Shown here: piece after piece, positions 52,086-62,898 of the stretch | Layout of the letters: each line of letters begins with the position of its first letter | Position numbering within the stretch: the stretch's first letter is position 1 | Assembly (NCBI GenBank): GCA_018831195.1 | Contig: JAHJDP010000118.1 | Coordinates: 1-64,000, forward strand | Origin: Candidatus Eisenbacteria bacterium | Lineage (GTDB): Bacteria > Eisenbacteria > RBG-16-71-46 > CAIMUX01 > JAHJDP01 | DNA: 64,000 bases | Reading direction: 5' to 3' | Notes under the pieces: generated by a model | What the model saw: the letters and a program-made list of their open reading frames with translations, nothing else | Told to the model about the DNA's origin: nothing | Databases searched by the model: none | Program-made: the position numbers and the translations under genes

Positions 52086-53243
52086 CTAGACCTGTGTCTT
52101 GGGCCACCGCCTCATGGTGAGGAGCAGGGTGATGATGAGAACCGGCCAGATCGCTGAATATGTATAGATATGCTGCAAGCCCAAAAGAGCCCGCAGGGGG
52201 CCGACACCAAAGGTGCCGCCGATCAATCCCATGGCGACCGAGGCCGAGAAGAGCGCGCTCACCTGTGGCGTGTGGTGGGGCAATTCCTCGGAGGCCAGAC
52301 TCAGCAGCAGCGGGAACAAGGCGGAGCAAAAAAATCCGGCCAGGCCGAAGCGAAGCAGGGAGTCGATCGCGCCATTGGATCCGGAAACAAGAACAAAGGA
52401 TAGAGCCATGCCGGCGGCGAGGATCAGGGTGATCCAAAGCGGTTCAACACGGCGCACGATCACGGTGCTGAGCATCCGGCCGGCCATCATGGCAAACCAG
52501 AAACTCGAGAGGGCTCCGGCGGCAATCTCCAGGGGCAGGCCTTTGTTTTCCGACAGGAAGATAACCGCCCAAGCGGTGAAGGTTCCCTCACCGATGCCGT
52601 AGATCAGAACGGTCGTTGACCGGGCCCAGAGACGGCCGGGAATGTGCAATCGCTCTTTGAAACCGTTGGGAATACGGGGCCATCCGACGACCGGTTTTTT
52701 CCCAGCGAAAACGGTAATCCCCAATATAATGACCGCCAGCCCGAGCGGCGCGGCAAACCAGACATTCGCCCGCGCCGCGACAGCAATGATCATCGGCCAG
52801 AGGGCCGCGCCCACACCGATAACTCCGTGCAATGCCGTCAGGGCGCCGCTCCGCGCCCGGGGGAAATTCTCAATCGCGCCGGTATTGAGGACGAGACCGA
52901 TAAGACCTCCGCCGGGGCCGAATGCCGTCATGGCGAGGATCAACGTCGCCACCCCAAGATCCCTTCCCAGAAAGGGTGAGACAGCCATCAGGATCATCGA
53001 TACGGCCAGGGAGATCTGCGCCCACCGAAAGAGCGCCTGCAGACTCCACCGCCGCAACAGAATCGGCGAGGCGAGCGCACTGACCGCGGCAAGGATGAGA
53101 ACCGGCAGAAAGAGGGCGCCGTAAAGTGTATCGCCGATCTCCAACCGCTCTCGAAGAATCGTGCTGGAGGCCGGGAAGGTTACGATAACCCCGCCCGTCA
53201 CCAGCGCGGCAAGGTATATTGTAACCACGGAGTGTTTTGACAT
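52086..53243 (-). CDS. MFS transporter
   Basis: From the ATG at 53243 the protein has 385 residues with about twelve hydrophobic helices. The loop between helices 2 and 3 has LLRRWSLQALFRWAQIS and later sections show the pattern of major facilitator family proteins resembling FucP/Bcr-type carriers (GRMLSTVIVRRVEPLW). The alternative in-frame start at 53306 adds 21 hydrophilic residues and no good ribosome site was seen for either. The substrate is unknown. Confidence 0.8.
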   Translation of the reverse strand: MSKHSVVTIYLAALVTGGVIVTFPASSTILRERLEIGDTLYGALFLPVLILAAVSALASPILLRRWSLQALFRWAQISLAVSMILMAVSPFLGRDLGVATLILAMTAFGPGGGLIGLVLNTGAIENFPRARSGALTALHGVIGVGAALWPMIIAVAARANVWFAAPLGLAVIILGITVFAGKKPVVGWPRIPNGFKERLHIPGRLWARSTTVLIYGIGEGTFTAWAVIFLSENKGLPLEIAAGALSSFWFAMMAGRMLSTVIVRRVEPLWITLILAAGMALSFVLVSGSNGAIDSLLRFGLAGFFCSALFPLLLSLASEELPHHTPQVSALFSASVAMGLIGGTFGVGPLRALLGLQHIYTYSAIWPVLIITLLLTMRRWPKTQV

Positions 53244-53350
53244 AGCTTGAATTGACGCTGTCTGTCTTGACACAGAGATCGGATTCTTTCTGGAAGTTGC
53301 GCCCATGAGCGCTAAGCTTACACGGTCAGACAGGGAATGTGGAGATTTTC

Positions 53351-54223
53351 ATGAAGACCCAACAAAGGGCCTACGCCTATGCTCTCGTCGCCGTTGCCTT
53401 CTGGTCAACGGTCGCGACAGCCTTTAAAATTTCCCTCCGCCTCCTAACGCCGGCCCAATTGCTGCTTTACTCCTCGGCCATATCCACGCTCTGCCTCATC
53501 TCCGCCGTGCTGATTCAAAGAAAGGCGGCGCAGCTCTCCTTGTCGCGGGCGGGCGCCCTGCGGTCCCTTGCGACCGGTTTCATCAATCCCTTCTTTTACT
53601 ATCTGATTCTGTTCAAGGCTTACTCATTGCTCCCCGGCCAGGAGGCTCAGCCGCTGAACTTCACCTGGGCGATCGCCATGGCCGTGCTCTCAATCCCACT
53701 GCTCAAGCAGAAAATCCGCCCCATGGGATTTCTCGCAATCCTCATCAGCTTCGCCGGGGTATACATTATCTCCACCCGTGGAGATATCTTCTCTTTCCGC
53801 CCGACCAGTTCTCTCGGCGTTTCACTGGCTCTCGTTAGTTCGATCCTTTGGGCGCTCTATTGGATATACAATCTACGCGATCCGCGTGATGAGGTTATCA
53901 AGCTCTTCTGGGGTTTCCTCTTTGGAACATTGTTTATCTTGATCTATGTCCTGGCCGCCGGGGAATGGGTCCATCCCTCCTCCTCGGCGCTGGCCGGCGC
54001 CGCCTACATCGGCCTCTTTGAAATGGGGATAACCTTTATCGTTTGGTTGAAGGCGCTCAAGCTGTCGCGGACAACGGCGCAGGTATCCAATCTCATTTTT
54101 CTGGCGCCTTTTGTATCGCTTGTTTTGCTGCACTTCATCGCCGGAGAGGATATTTTCCCGTCTTCCGTCGTCGGATTGGTGCTGATTGTCGCGGGGATAT
54201 TGCTTCAACGCCGCTACGGATAG
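53351..54223 (+). CDS. EamA-type DMT family transporter
   Basis: The start at 53351 follows TGGAG and gives 290 residues. Ten predicted helices form two EamA repeats (AYALVAVAFWSTVATAFKISL and SLALVSSILWALYWIY). The protein is about the usual length for the family. It is the second DMT-type transporter of the window but is not close in sequence to the one at 47904. Substrate is not evident. It is divergent from the MFS gene. Confidence 0.88.
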   Translation: MKTQQRAYAYALVAVAFWSTVATAFKISLRLLTPAQLLLYSSAISTLCLISAVLIQRKAAQLSLSRAGALRSLATGFINPFFYYLILFKAYSLLPGQEAQPLNFTWAIAMAVLSIPLLKQKIRPMGFLAILISFAGVYIISTRGDIFSFRPTSSLGVSLALVSSILWALYWIYNLRDPRDEVIKLFWGFLFGTLFILIYVLAAGEWVHPSSSALAGAAYIGLFEMGITFIVWLKALKLSRTTAQVSNLIFLAPFVSLVLLHFIAGEDIFPSSVVGLVLIVAGILLQRRYG

Positions 54224-54228
54224 CCGCG

Positions 54229-54274
54229 CCGGCGTCTTTGTTAAGGCTCGTGGGCCGCCCGGCTTGGACGCCGG
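54229..54274. terminator. Weak hairpin between convergent genes
   Basis: CCGGCGTC at 54229-54236 pairs with GACGCCGG at 54267-54274 around a 30-base loop, between the EamA transporter and the end of glnS. It may contribute to termination from either side. Confidence 0.3.
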
Positions 54275-54284
54275 ATGTTCCGTC

Positions 54285-56003
54285 CTATTTCTTCTGCCCC
54301 TGCTCAATCTTCGCCCAGCTGTCCCTCAAAGAGATCGTGCGGTTGAAAACGAGCTTTTCTGCGGTCGAATCTTTGTCCACGCAGAAATACCCATGGCGTA
54401 TGAACTGGAACAGATCCCCCGGCTTGGTTCCCTGCAACGCCGGCTCAACCAGGCAGGATGATAACACGATCAGCGACGCGGGATTCAGATTCGCCGGAAA
54501 TGTCTCGCCGTCTGGAACATCCTCTGGGTTTTCTTTGGTGAAGAGGTGGTCATACAGCCGCACCTCGGCGGGAACGGCGTGATCCGCCGAAACCCACTGT
54601 ATGGTCCCCTTGACCTTTCGTCCGTCCTCCGACCAGCCGCCCCGTGTCGCCGGGTCATAGGTGCAATGAAGCTCCTTGGCTACTCCGGTGGTCTCGTCCT
54701 TCACAACGCTGTCGCACGTAATGTAATAGGCGTGCTTGAGGCGGACTTCGCGTCCCACCGCGAGGCGAAAATACTTCTTCGGCGGATCGTCCCAGAAATC
54801 GTCCCTCTCAATATATATCTCGCGGGTAAAGGGAACCTTCCTTGTTCCCGCCGATTCATCTTCGGGATTATTCACGGCCTCTATCTCTTCGACCTGCCCC
54901 TCGGGATAATTGTCGATAACAACCTTTATGGGATCCAATACGGCCATGACGCGATGGGCCTTCTTGTTCAGCTCTTCCCGCAGCATATGCTCGAGCAGAG
55001 CGATATCGACAACACTATCGCGCTTGGCCACGCCAACCCTTTCACAAAAAGCCGGAATGACATTAGGCGGATATCCCCTTCGCCGCATCCCGACAAGGGT
55101 CAACAGGCGGGGATCGTCCCACCCATTGACATGCTTTCCCTCTACGAGGATACGAAGCTTCCGTTTGCTGAGAACGGTATAGGTCAGGTTGAGGCGCGCG
55201 AATTCATATTGGCGGGAGTGGAAGACCCCCAATTCATCCAGGTACCAGTCATAGAGCGGTCTGTGATCCTCAAACTCCAACGAGCAGAGGGAATGGGTGA
55301 TGCCCTCCATCGAATCGGACAGGCAGTGCGTAAAATCATACATCGGATAGATGCACCACTTGTCGCCCGTTCGGTGATGGTTGGCGCGGAGAATCCGGTA
55401 GATGACAGAATCGCGCATATTCAGGTTCCCGGATGACATATCGATCTTGGCCCGCAACACCCGCGATCCGTCTGGGAACTCACCGGCCCTCATCCGGGAG
55501 AACAGATCGAGGTTTTCTTCGACGGGGCGGTTGCGATAGGGGCTTTCCCTCCCCGGCTTGGTCAGCGTTCCGCGGTACATTCTGATTTCATCGGCGCCAA
55601 GGTCGCAGACATAAGCTTTACCATCCCTGATCAACTGAACAGCATGATCATAGAGCTTTTCAAAGTAGTCGGATGCATAGTACAGACGATCTTCCCAATC
55701 AAAGCCGAGCCAGCGTATATCCTCCATGATGGCATCGACAAACTCTGTCTCTTCCTTGCTGGGATTTGTGTCGTCGAAACGCAGATTGCATTTGCCGCCG
55801 AATTCTTTGGCCATCGTGAAATTGAGGCATATCGCCTTGGCGTGGCCGATATGGATATACCCATTCGGTTCCGGCGGAAAGCGGGTGTGGACGCGGCCGT
55901 CGTTTTTGTTATTTGCCAGATCTTCCTTGATGATCTCCCGAATGAAATGAGAACCTTGCGTTGACTCCGGTGTTAAATCCGGCGTTGAGTTCGGCGTGGT
56001 CAT
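54285..56003 (-). CDS. glnS: Glutaminyl-tRNA synthetase
   Basis: The 572-residue protein has the class I HIGH-type motif [16 protein letters not shown] (about 42-57), [16 protein letters not shown] and a KMSKS-like VLSKRKL. The extended N-terminal [18 protein letters not shown] and the C-terminal anticodon-binding beta-barrels are typical of bacterial GlnRS. The enzyme charges tRNA-Gln directly with glutamine. Its presence implies that the organism does not rely only on the GatCAB route. It follows gltX on the same strand after a 69-bp gap. Confidence 0.95.
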   Translation of the reverse strand: MTTPNSTPDLTPESTQGSHFIREIIKEDLANNKNDGRVHTRFPPEPNGYIHIGHAKAICLNFTMAKEFGGKCNLRFDDTNPSKEETEFVDAIMEDIRWLGFDWEDRLYYASDYFEKLYDHAVQLIRDGKAYVCDLGADEIRMYRGTLTKPGRESPYRNRPVEENLDLFSRMRAGEFPDGSRVLRAKIDMSSGNLNMRDSVIYRILRANHHRTGDKWCIYPMYDFTHCLSDSMEGITHSLCSLEFEDHRPLYDWYLDELGVFHSRQYEFARLNLTYTVLSKRKLRILVEGKHVNGWDDPRLLTLVGMRRRGYPPNVIPAFCERVGVAKRDSVVDIALLEHMLREELNKKAHRVMAVLDPIKVVIDNYPEGQVEEIEAVNNPEDESAGTRKVPFTREIYIERDDFWDDPPKKYFRLAVGREVRLKHAYYITCDSVVKDETTGVAKELHCTYDPATRGGWSEDGRKVKGTIQWVSADHAVPAEVRLYDHLFTKENPEDVPDGETFPANLNPASLIVLSSCLVEPALQGTKPGDLFQFIRHGYFCVDKDSTAEKLVFNRTISLRDSWAKIEQGQKK

Positions 56004-56072
56004 GGTGCCTGCTCCTTCTACAATAATTCTTCGTGATTCCCGCGTCTTTCAGGGTCTGGTTTCGGATGATCG

Positions 56073-57566
56073 CTAATCCCCGAACAGGTCCGCGAACTCC
56101 TTCTCGACCATTTTCAACCTCTTTGAGGAAATTCCCCCGATGGCGTCAATGGCCCGGCGGAGCCGTACCCGCACCATATCGGAGCCCAGAATCTCCATTG
56201 AATCAAACAACGGCGTCCAGGCCTTCCGGCCACTCAGCGCCAGATAGAACGGCCGCGTAAAATCCCGGAGTTTGACGCCGAAGATCCCGGCCATTTCATT
56301 AAAGAGCTCCTCCAGCGGTTTACATCTGAAATCCCGCTGCTGCTCCAGCTTCCACACCGCCATCTGCAGGAAGGCCGCCACCTCGTCGGTCGTCTTGCCC
56401 TTCATCTTGAAATCGGCGGGTTCAAGCGGCACCTCGTCGGCGAAAAAGGCGGCGGTCAGGAATCCCCAATCGGCTAGGGTTTCTAATCTAGGTTGCGCCA
56501 AGGGGACGATCCTTTCCACTAAATCGCGCCGCAACGCCCAATCCTCCAAGGCGTCGGTCAGCGCGGCCGGCGTGTAATCCTCCCGGATATAGCGGCCGTT
56601 CAGCCACTTGAGCTTGGTGATGTCGAAGACGGGCCCGCCGAGAGAGATGTCCTCGAGCTTCAAATTCCTGCACATCTCCTCGAGCGTGAACTTCTCTTCC
56701 TCGTTGGGCATGATCCAGCCCATCATGCCAAGGAAGTTGCGCAGCGCCTCGGGTAAATAGCCGGCCCGACGAAAATAGTTTATCGATGTCGGATTCTTTC
56801 GTTTCGATAACTTCGATTTGTTCGCATCGTTGTTTCTGAGAAGCGGGAGGTGGCAGAAGACGGGCGGCTCCCAGCCGAAATATTCATAAAGCTTCACGTG
56901 CTTTGGAACCGAGTTGATCCACTCTTCACCGCGGATGACATGGGTTATTCCCATCAGATGATCGTCGACGACATTAGCGAGATGATAGGTCGGAAAGCCA
57001 TCCGACTTGAGGATGATCTGGTCATCCACCGAATTCCAATCTTTGCGGATCTCGCCGCGCAGAACATCATTAAAAACACACTCGCCGTCAAGCGGGATTT
57101 TCATCCGTACCACATGGGATTCACCCGCGATGGCCCGCTGCGCTGATTCCCCGGCCGGGAGATCGCGGCAATGCCGATCATACCCGGCGTCGGCGCCTTT
57201 GCGCATCCGGCGTTCAGCGAGCTGCTCTTTTGTACAGAAACAATGATAGGCATGCCCGTTTTGTAAAAGCGTTTCGACATGCCCGCGGTAGATTTCGCTT
57301 CGCTCGCTTTGACGATAGGGGCTGTGGGGCCCGCCGATGTCGGGACCCTCGTCCCACTGGAGGCCAAGCCACTTGAGCGACTCGAGGATCATCACCTCCG
57401 ACGCCTTTGTGGAGCGGGCTTGGTCGGTATCCTCAATGCGGAGGATGAACTTTCCGCCGCGTCCCTTGGCGAAGGCGTAGTTAAAGAGAGCCTGATAGGC
57501 CGTTCCAACGTGGGGATCACCGGTGGGAGACGGCGCAATACGAACCCGGATCGTTTTGTCGGGCAT
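56073..57566 (-). CDS. gltX: Glutamyl-tRNA synthetase
   Basis: The start at 57566 follows GAGGAAACCC and gives 497 residues; an in-frame extension to 57773 is non-homologous. Motifs are RIAPSPTGDPHVGTAYQALF (HIGH), FILRIEDTDQARS and KLSKRKNPT (KMSKS). It charges tRNA-Glu. The adjacent glnS encodes the related GlnRS, so one transcript may supply both. Confidence 0.95.
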   Translation of the reverse strand: MPDKTIRVRIAPSPTGDPHVGTAYQALFNYAFAKGRGGKFILRIEDTDQARSTKASEVMILESLKWLGLQWDEGPDIGGPHSPYRQSERSEIYRGHVETLLQNGHAYHCFCTKEQLAERRMRKGADAGYDRHCRDLPAGESAQRAIAGESHVVRMKIPLDGECVFNDVLRGEIRKDWNSVDDQIILKSDGFPTYHLANVVDDHLMGITHVIRGEEWINSVPKHVKLYEYFGWEPPVFCHLPLLRNNDANKSKLSKRKNPTSINYFRRAGYLPEALRNFLGMMGWIMPNEEEKFTLEEMCRNLKLEDISLGGPVFDITKLKWLNGRYIREDYTPAALTDALEDWALRRDLVERIVPLAQPRLETLADWGFLTAAFFADEVPLEPADFKMKGKTTDEVAAFLQMAVWKLEQQRDFRCKPLEELFNEMAGIFGVKLRDFTRPFYLALSGRKAWTPLFDSMEILGSDMVRVRLRRAIDAIGGISSKRLKMVEKEFADLFGD

Positions 57567-57852
57567 GGGTTTCCTCGATCGAATCGGTTGAGGCGGCCGT
57601 CTTATGCGGAACCACCTATTTAGTAGAAACTCGTCTTTTAGGCGGAAAGAGTCAAGGGGGAGGAGAGATCCAAGAAGCCCGTTCTGGGGAAGTGCGGGGT
57701 GGCTCGGGGGTTTCGAGGAACGTTCTATTGGGGAGGTGCTGGTACAACAACCAATGGCGAATAGGCGCGTCAATCCTCAGCTCCCGCCAAACCTCTGGGG
57801 CCAAAAATATTTCGCCGGCGTGGAGAGAGATCCGTTCCGGCGGCCCTTTCCC

Positions 57853-60800
57853 TTATGCCGCCTTTATGTTCTTAATAATCCCCAGCCGAATCAGTTCCAT
57901 CCGCAAGCTCTCCAATTCAGTTTCAATGCGCTCGATGGCCGGTTTTATGGCCTCCAGGTTCCCGCTGTTTGCAATCGCCTCTATTTCGCAGGCGGCCTCG
58001 CGCATACCCTTGGCGCTCATGCTGGCGGCGGCGCCCTTAATAGTGTGGGCCCGCCTCTGTATGAGCTCCAAGTCGCCGTCTGAAAGCGCTTTATAAAGTT
58101 CAGCTATCTGGATCGGACAATCAATGAAATATTCCTCGGCAATCATCTGAACAATATCTTCATCGCCCATCACTCGATCCAATAACTCATCACGATCAAA
58201 GATCGGTTCTTTCACTACCTGACCCTCCTCCATGGTTACTTTTTCAGATGGCATCACTTCCTCAACACGGGAAGCCCACTTTTCTATGATTCCGGCCAAT
58301 TTTTGCGGGTCGATCGGTTTCGCAATGTAATCGTTCATTCCAGCCTTCAGGCACTTCTCGCGATCGCCCTGCATGGCATTCGCGGTCATGGCAACAATGG
58401 GCACCTTCTCTTTTCCCCCGGGTGCCAATTCCCGCCGCATGGCCCGGGTCGCATCATATCCATCCATCTCTGGCATCTGACAATCCATCAACACCAAATC
58501 ATACCGATTCCTCCCCAACATTTTCACCGCTTGAGCCCCATTCTCCGCTAAATCGAAAGTACATCCCAGCTTTCGGAGGATCGCCCCGGCGACTTTTTGA
58601 TTAACCGCGTTGTCCTCGGCCAACAAAACATGGACGCGCCGGAGTTCATCTACTACTTTGTGGCGTGTCAATATGCGATCCCCGGAGCCGGGCCCCCTGT
58701 TTCGCTTTCGGCCAAGTGCGACGGCAAGGCAATCATATAGCTGCCCTTGTTTTATCGGTTTTGTTATATATGCGGAATATCCGACTTTCTCGCATTTCGC
58801 TGCATCCCCGCGAATTCCCATTGAGGTCAGCATGACCAAGGCCGTATTATTTTGAATTCCGGCTTCTTGGGTCTTGCGGCCGAATACTTCCCCGCTCATA
58901 CCGGTCGTCTGCGTATCGATGATAACAATCCTGAAGGGATCCCCTTGTTCCTGGGCATCGTTCAGTTTCTGAAGAGCGGTTGCCGCGTCCGACGCCTCAT
59001 CGTTTCGACAATCCCAGGATTGTAACACCACGGAGAGATACCCTCGATTCGTAGCGTTTCCGTCAACAACCAAAATGCGTTCACCGCTGAGCTTGGCATA
59101 GGGTTCTTCGCGATGAACGGCATCATCAGCCTGCTTTTTTAAACACGCCGTGAACCAAAATGTTGACCCTTTGCCTTCCCTGGTCGCCACACCTATCTCC
59201 CCGTTCATCAATCCAACGAGCTGCTTTGAAATCGCGAGACCCAGCCCTGTGCCTCCATACTTCCTTGTCGTTGACGCATCGACCTGTGTGAAAGCTTCAA
59301 AAAGAACACCTATTCGCTCTTCAGGGATTCCAATGCCCGTATCTGATATCTCGAATTTGATAACGGCGCACGATTCATCCTCCTTGTCCAATGTCGCCTT
59401 TAGGGATATTTCTCCGTCTGATGTAAACTTGACGGCATTTCCACCCAGATTGAGCAGCACCTGGCGGATTCTTCCAGGATCACCGATGAGCAAAGACGGA
59501 ACATTCACATCGATGAAATACGCAAACTCCAAGCCGCTTTGTTGAGCGCGGACGGCGAGAAGATCATTCACTCCCTCCACCATATTTCGGAGATCAAACT
59601 CAAGCATCTCAAGCTCAAGTTTGCCGGCTTCTATTTTTGAAAAATCAAGAATGTCGTTGATGATGGATAGGAGCGCATGGCCGCTGGACTGAACGATGTC
59701 CGCATAATCCCGCTGCTCGTTGGTTAGATCCGTTTCCTGCAAAAGGCTCGCCATGCCGATCACGCCATTTAGAGGGGTTCTGATCTCGTGGCTCATATTG
59801 GCCAGAAACTCGCTCTTCGCCATATTAGCGATTTCCGCCCGCGTCGCCATTTCATTAGCCCGGCCGATTGATTCTTCCAGAAGCTCGTTTGTCTCCTCCG
59901 CTTCACGTTTTGCTTCTTTGAGTTCTTCCTCTGCGATCTTTCTTTCCGTAATATCCCGCATGGAACAGATGAGGCCGTTGTCACCTCCCATGGATCCAAG
60001 AACCCACACCTTCGTAATAGAGAACCATCTTTCCCCTTTGGCTGTCTTGATCAAGACGTCTTCAGAACAAGCCTTTCCCTCATTGAGGACCTTGTCATCG
60101 TTCCTGGAAAATTTTTCAATATTCTCATCTGCATGAAGCTCTTGGTCGCTCCGGCCGATCACTTCGTCCTTCTTCTTTCCCAAAAGACGGCAAAATGCCG
60201 CGTTGGCGGAAATATAAACTCCCGCCCGATTTTTCATAGCGATATAGTCGGGGGATGCCTCAAATACGATATCGAGCAGGCTGTTTTGTTTTCTAAGCTC
60301 GGCGAAGGCTACCTCCAGGTCTGTTTGGATTGTCTTTCTTTCCTCGATCTCTTTCTCGATTTCTCTTTGCTTTGCAACTAGATTTCTTGAGATGGATTTT
60401 GTACGTCCATATGAGAGACAAATGACGATCCCGCCGCCAAGCAAGAAAATTCCGGTGATGAGGAAAAGAAGCTGGCGGAATCCGGCCGTGGCATCGATGT
60501 CGTAGAAGGCCATTGCGACGCCGATTCTCTGCCCGCTGACGTCTATTAGCGGGATCACCCTGGCGGTATAATGCTTTGAGCCATCCTTGATCCTTATGGG
60601 TTTATTCCCAGGGCGTTGCGGGTCGTCCAGTTGACCACACGCCTGTTGGACGAGGACATCCCTTGCTGTATTTTCCGTCACGACAAACGATGAAAAGTGA
60701 TTCCACTCCCCGGAGAGATTAAGGAGAGCTTTTCCTTCTTCCCATTTTTCTTGATCCAGCCTGTCTTTATAAACAACCAAGCATATTTCCGCTTCCAGCG

Positions 60801-61371
60801 TCCTCGCGACCTGCGGGATGAGATGCTCCATCTCTTTCCCAAGCTCCAAGTATCCCACGAGTTCTCCGTTGACGATCCAAGGATGGACAACACGCAATGT
60901 GAGGGTTCCGAATTTCCCCAATTCGACCCCGTGAAATTCCCGGTGGGTTTGGCTCGCGGTGGCCAGTACACGTTGTTGAATCGAATCTCCAAAGCTATCG
61001 GGATTGTGCACACGAAGGAAACAGGTTTGATCCGGCTCAATAAAATACAAATGGGTCACGCCATACCGGTCTCGCATATAAAGCAATGTTGGGAGGGCTT
61101 CTGCAAACAAGGCTGGACGATCTCTACCAATATAGGCATCAACGAAACCTTGATTTTTTTCCAGTGGGTCAAGAAGGCCATGAATCAATTCCGCATCCGC
61201 TTCGATGGCCTGGCGGAATACCGCCTGGCATTTCGATGTTTCCCTTTGAGCCGTTCGGTCGAGGGTGGATTTATGGAACCAGAAAATGCTGATAAGGCAG
61301 ATGGCCAAAACCAATAGGTAGCTTAGGGCGAGAGGAATAAGTATTTTCTTTGGCAAACTGGCTGTCCGCAT
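57853..61371 (-). CDS. Hybrid sensor histidine kinase with double-Cache-like sensor, PAS, two REC and HPt domains
   Basis: The 1172-residue protein has a membrane helix at about 10-32, a periplasmic sensor (about 33-300) and a second helix near 305-327. A PAS domain follows (about 367-480), then HisKA with the phosphoacceptor His in NMSHEIRTPLNG (about 528) and HATPase with SDTGIGIPEERI and GGTGLGLAISKQLV. REC1 (about 765-890) is atypical: VVDGNATNR replaces the usual acidic pair. REC2 (about 914-1035) is complete (LLAEDNAVNQ, VLMDCQMPEMDG, TANAMQGD, KPID). The HPt domain has RRAHTIKGAAAS near 1106. It fits a BarA/TorS-like phosphorelay. No partner regulator is adjacent. Confidence 0.92.
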   Translation of the reverse strand: MRTASLPKKILIPLALSYLLVLAICLISIFWFHKSTLDRTAQRETSKCQAVFRQAIEADAELIHGLLDPLEKNQGFVDAYIGRDRPALFAEALPTLLYMRDRYGVTHLYFIEPDQTCFLRVHNPDSFGDSIQQRVLATASQTHREFHGVELGKFGTLTLRVVHPWIVNGELVGYLELGKEMEHLIPQVARTLEAEICLVVYKDRLDQEKWEEGKALLNLSGEWNHFSSFVVTENTARDVLVQQACGQLDDPQRPGNKPIRIKDGSKHYTARVIPLIDVSGQRIGVAMAFYDIDATAGFRQLLFLITGIFLLGGGIVICLSYGRTKSISRNLVAKQREIEKEIEERKTIQTDLEVAFAELRKQNSLLDIVFEASPDYIAMKNRAGVYISANAAFCRLLGKKKDEVIGRSDQELHADENIEKFSRNDDKVLNEGKACSEDVLIKTAKGERWFSITKVWVLGSMGGDNGLICSMRDITERKIAEEELKEAKREAEETNELLEESIGRANEMATRAEIANMAKSEFLANMSHEIRTPLNGVIGMASLLQETDLTNEQRDYADIVQSSGHALLSIINDILDFSKIEAGKLELEMLEFDLRNMVEGVNDLLAVRAQQSGLEFAYFIDVNVPSLLIGDPGRIRQVLLNLGGNAVKFTSDGEISLKATLDKEDESCAVIKFEISDTGIGIPEERIGVLFEAFTQVDASTTRKYGGTGLGLAISKQLVGLMNGEIGVATREGKGSTFWFTACLKKQADDAVHREEPYAKLSGERILVVDGNATNRGYLSVVLQSWDCRNDEASDAATALQKLNDAQEQGDPFRIVIIDTQTTGMSGEVFGRKTQEAGIQNNTALVMLTSMGIRGDAAKCEKVGYSAYITKPIKQGQLYDCLAVALGRKRNRGPGSGDRILTRHKVVDELRRVHVLLAEDNAVNQKVAGAILRKLGCTFDLAENGAQAVKMLGRNRYDLVLMDCQMPEMDGYDATRAMRRELAPGGKEKVPIVAMTANAMQGDREKCLKAGMNDYIAKPIDPQKLAGIIEKWASRVEEVMPSEKVTMEEGQVVKEPIFDRDELLDRVMGDEDIVQMIAEEYFIDCPIQIAELYKALSDGDLELIQRRAHTIKGAAASMSAKGMREAACEIEAIANSGNLEAIKPAIERIETELESLRMELIRLGIIKNIKAA

Positions 61372-61671
61372 CCTCTACCTCGGGCATCCGCCCCATATTC
61401 AAAAAATACATCGTATGGCGGCCGGCCTGCGGTAACCGCCGATGGGTCTAATATTTCTTATTATTCAAAGATTCGTCTCGGCAAGGTATTATCATTAAGA
61501 GATTCTTCGAGTTACGGCCTCATGAGGCCGGGCCGGGGAACAACGCCGCGGGGAGCCCTCGTCTTGGCGGCACACGGCTATCATCCATCCTCGCAACACA
61601 TTGGCCTGCTGGGTGGCGCGGCTGGATTTTGCATTCTGGGTGGATGTTTGCCGGCTATCCGTCGGCGGGGC
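61372..61671. other. Intergenic region with a palindrome
   Basis: This 300-base gap between the hybrid kinase start and the end of the beta-propeller gene contains a perfect palindrome, GGCCTCATGAGGCC, at 61516-61529. The AT-rich stretch near 61450-61500 may be the kinase promoter (minus strand). No gene is recognised. Confidence 0.4.
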
Positions 61672-62898
61672 TTATGGGCTTGTCATCCGACAGCAGATAA
61701 TCTCTAGGGGACTCGCTTCCCCTTCCTCCCCGAAGGCGATATTGCCCAGATCGGTGCGTGACATCCCGGAGAGAACATACCCTTTGATCAAAAGGACCCG
61801 CTCGTCAGGAAGAAATTCGAGGCCGTCATATGCGGGGTCGCCGTCGCAGATAATTGATACCTGCTCCAAATATTCGCCCTGCGGATCAAACAGGTCATAG
61901 CTCAGCATGGCCCCATCGACAGGATTCTCTGCTCCGCGGCTGTTCAAGACCCAAAGGTTGCCGCCGGAATCCACATGAAGGTCGGATATGGCGGGAGGAC
62001 AGGGTTCGATCTCCCGGGTTGCTTCATAGGGCGTGTTTTGATCGGATGCGTCAAACAGCGCGTTGACTCTGCGCAACTCGTCTTCGGTGCGTTTTCTGTT
62101 CTCGAAATCCCGTTCGATAATTCTCTCGAGCGTGCCATCTGGCTGATAAACATCGACCGCATATTTATTCCAGGATTGAACGCTATAAACGCGCCCATCT
62201 GGTCCAACAGCGTTTCCGAGAAAGAACCCAGGTTCGAGTTCCCGCTCGACAAAGTGCAGCTTCTCAAAGTTGAGAACCATTGTTGCTTCACAAAAACGGA
62301 CCACTTCCGCGCCGATATTATTCAATCGGGAAAGATACATGACGCGACTCTGACCCGTATCCGTCTGCACTAACCGCTGTCCGGCGATCATCAAGGTCCC
62401 ACCGCGGTAAATGCAGCGGCTGGCGGAAGTGAATCCCGTTTGCGGATCGGCGTCGCCACCAACCGTTAGAATCCCCCTCGGTTCCCCGCTGGAAGAGAGC
62501 TTTATAAATTTCGCCGGAAAGAGCTCGAGAATTCCAAGCGTTCCGTCGTCAAGAAACACCAGGTCTCTCGGGCGGCGGACTTCTCCGGGTCCATCTCCCT
62601 CGCCACTGATCGTGCGGAGGTATTCCCCCGACGGGGAAATGACCACCACGTGGCATAGTTGCGTATCTAAAATATAGACATTTCCATCCGAATCGGTCGT
62701 CGCCTCTGTCACAGTACCGAAAAGAATGTCGCCCTGGTCGCCGCCAACGCGCCAAATCTCCTCCAGCTCAACGCTTCGGGGCGGGCCGGCCGGCAATGTG
62801 TTATGGATTCGGGGGACTTCGGCGCGGGAGGCGGATCCGATGAACAGAATCACAAGAATCCATTGTATGCTTCTAAATGTGGATATACACGTGGCCAT
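61672..62898 (-). CDS. Secreted 6-bladed beta-propeller protein
   Basis: The 408-residue protein has a signal peptide (SIQWILVILFIGSASRAE). Repeating blades follow: TEATTDSDGNVYILDTQLCHVVVISP, GEYLRTISGEGDGPGEVRRP, DLVFLDDGTLGILELFPAKF, and later DLHVDSGGNLWVLNSRG. This is the NHL/6-bladed propeller pattern seen in Bacteroidetes and related surface proteins. No catalytic residues or C-terminal sorting module are evident. It probably binds a ligand or protein partner. An AGGAGAAGG ribosome site precedes the ATG. Confidence 0.83.
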   Translation of the reverse strand: MATCISTFRSIQWILVILFIGSASRAEVPRIHNTLPAGPPRSVELEEIWRVGGDQGDILFGTVTEATTDSDGNVYILDTQLCHVVVISPSGEYLRTISGEGDGPGEVRRPRDLVFLDDGTLGILELFPAKFIKLSSSGEPRGILTVGGDADPQTGFTSASRCIYRGGTLMIAGQRLVQTDTGQSRVMYLSRLNNIGAEVVRFCEATMVLNFEKLHFVERELEPGFFLGNAVGPDGRVYSVQSWNKYAVDVYQPDGTLERIIERDFENRKRTEDELRRVNALFDASDQNTPYEATREIEPCPPAISDLHVDSGGNLWVLNSRGAENPVDGAMLSYDLFDPQGEYLEQVSIICDGDPAYDGLEFLPDERVLLIKGYVLSGMSRTDLGNIAFGEEGEASPLEIICCRMTSP

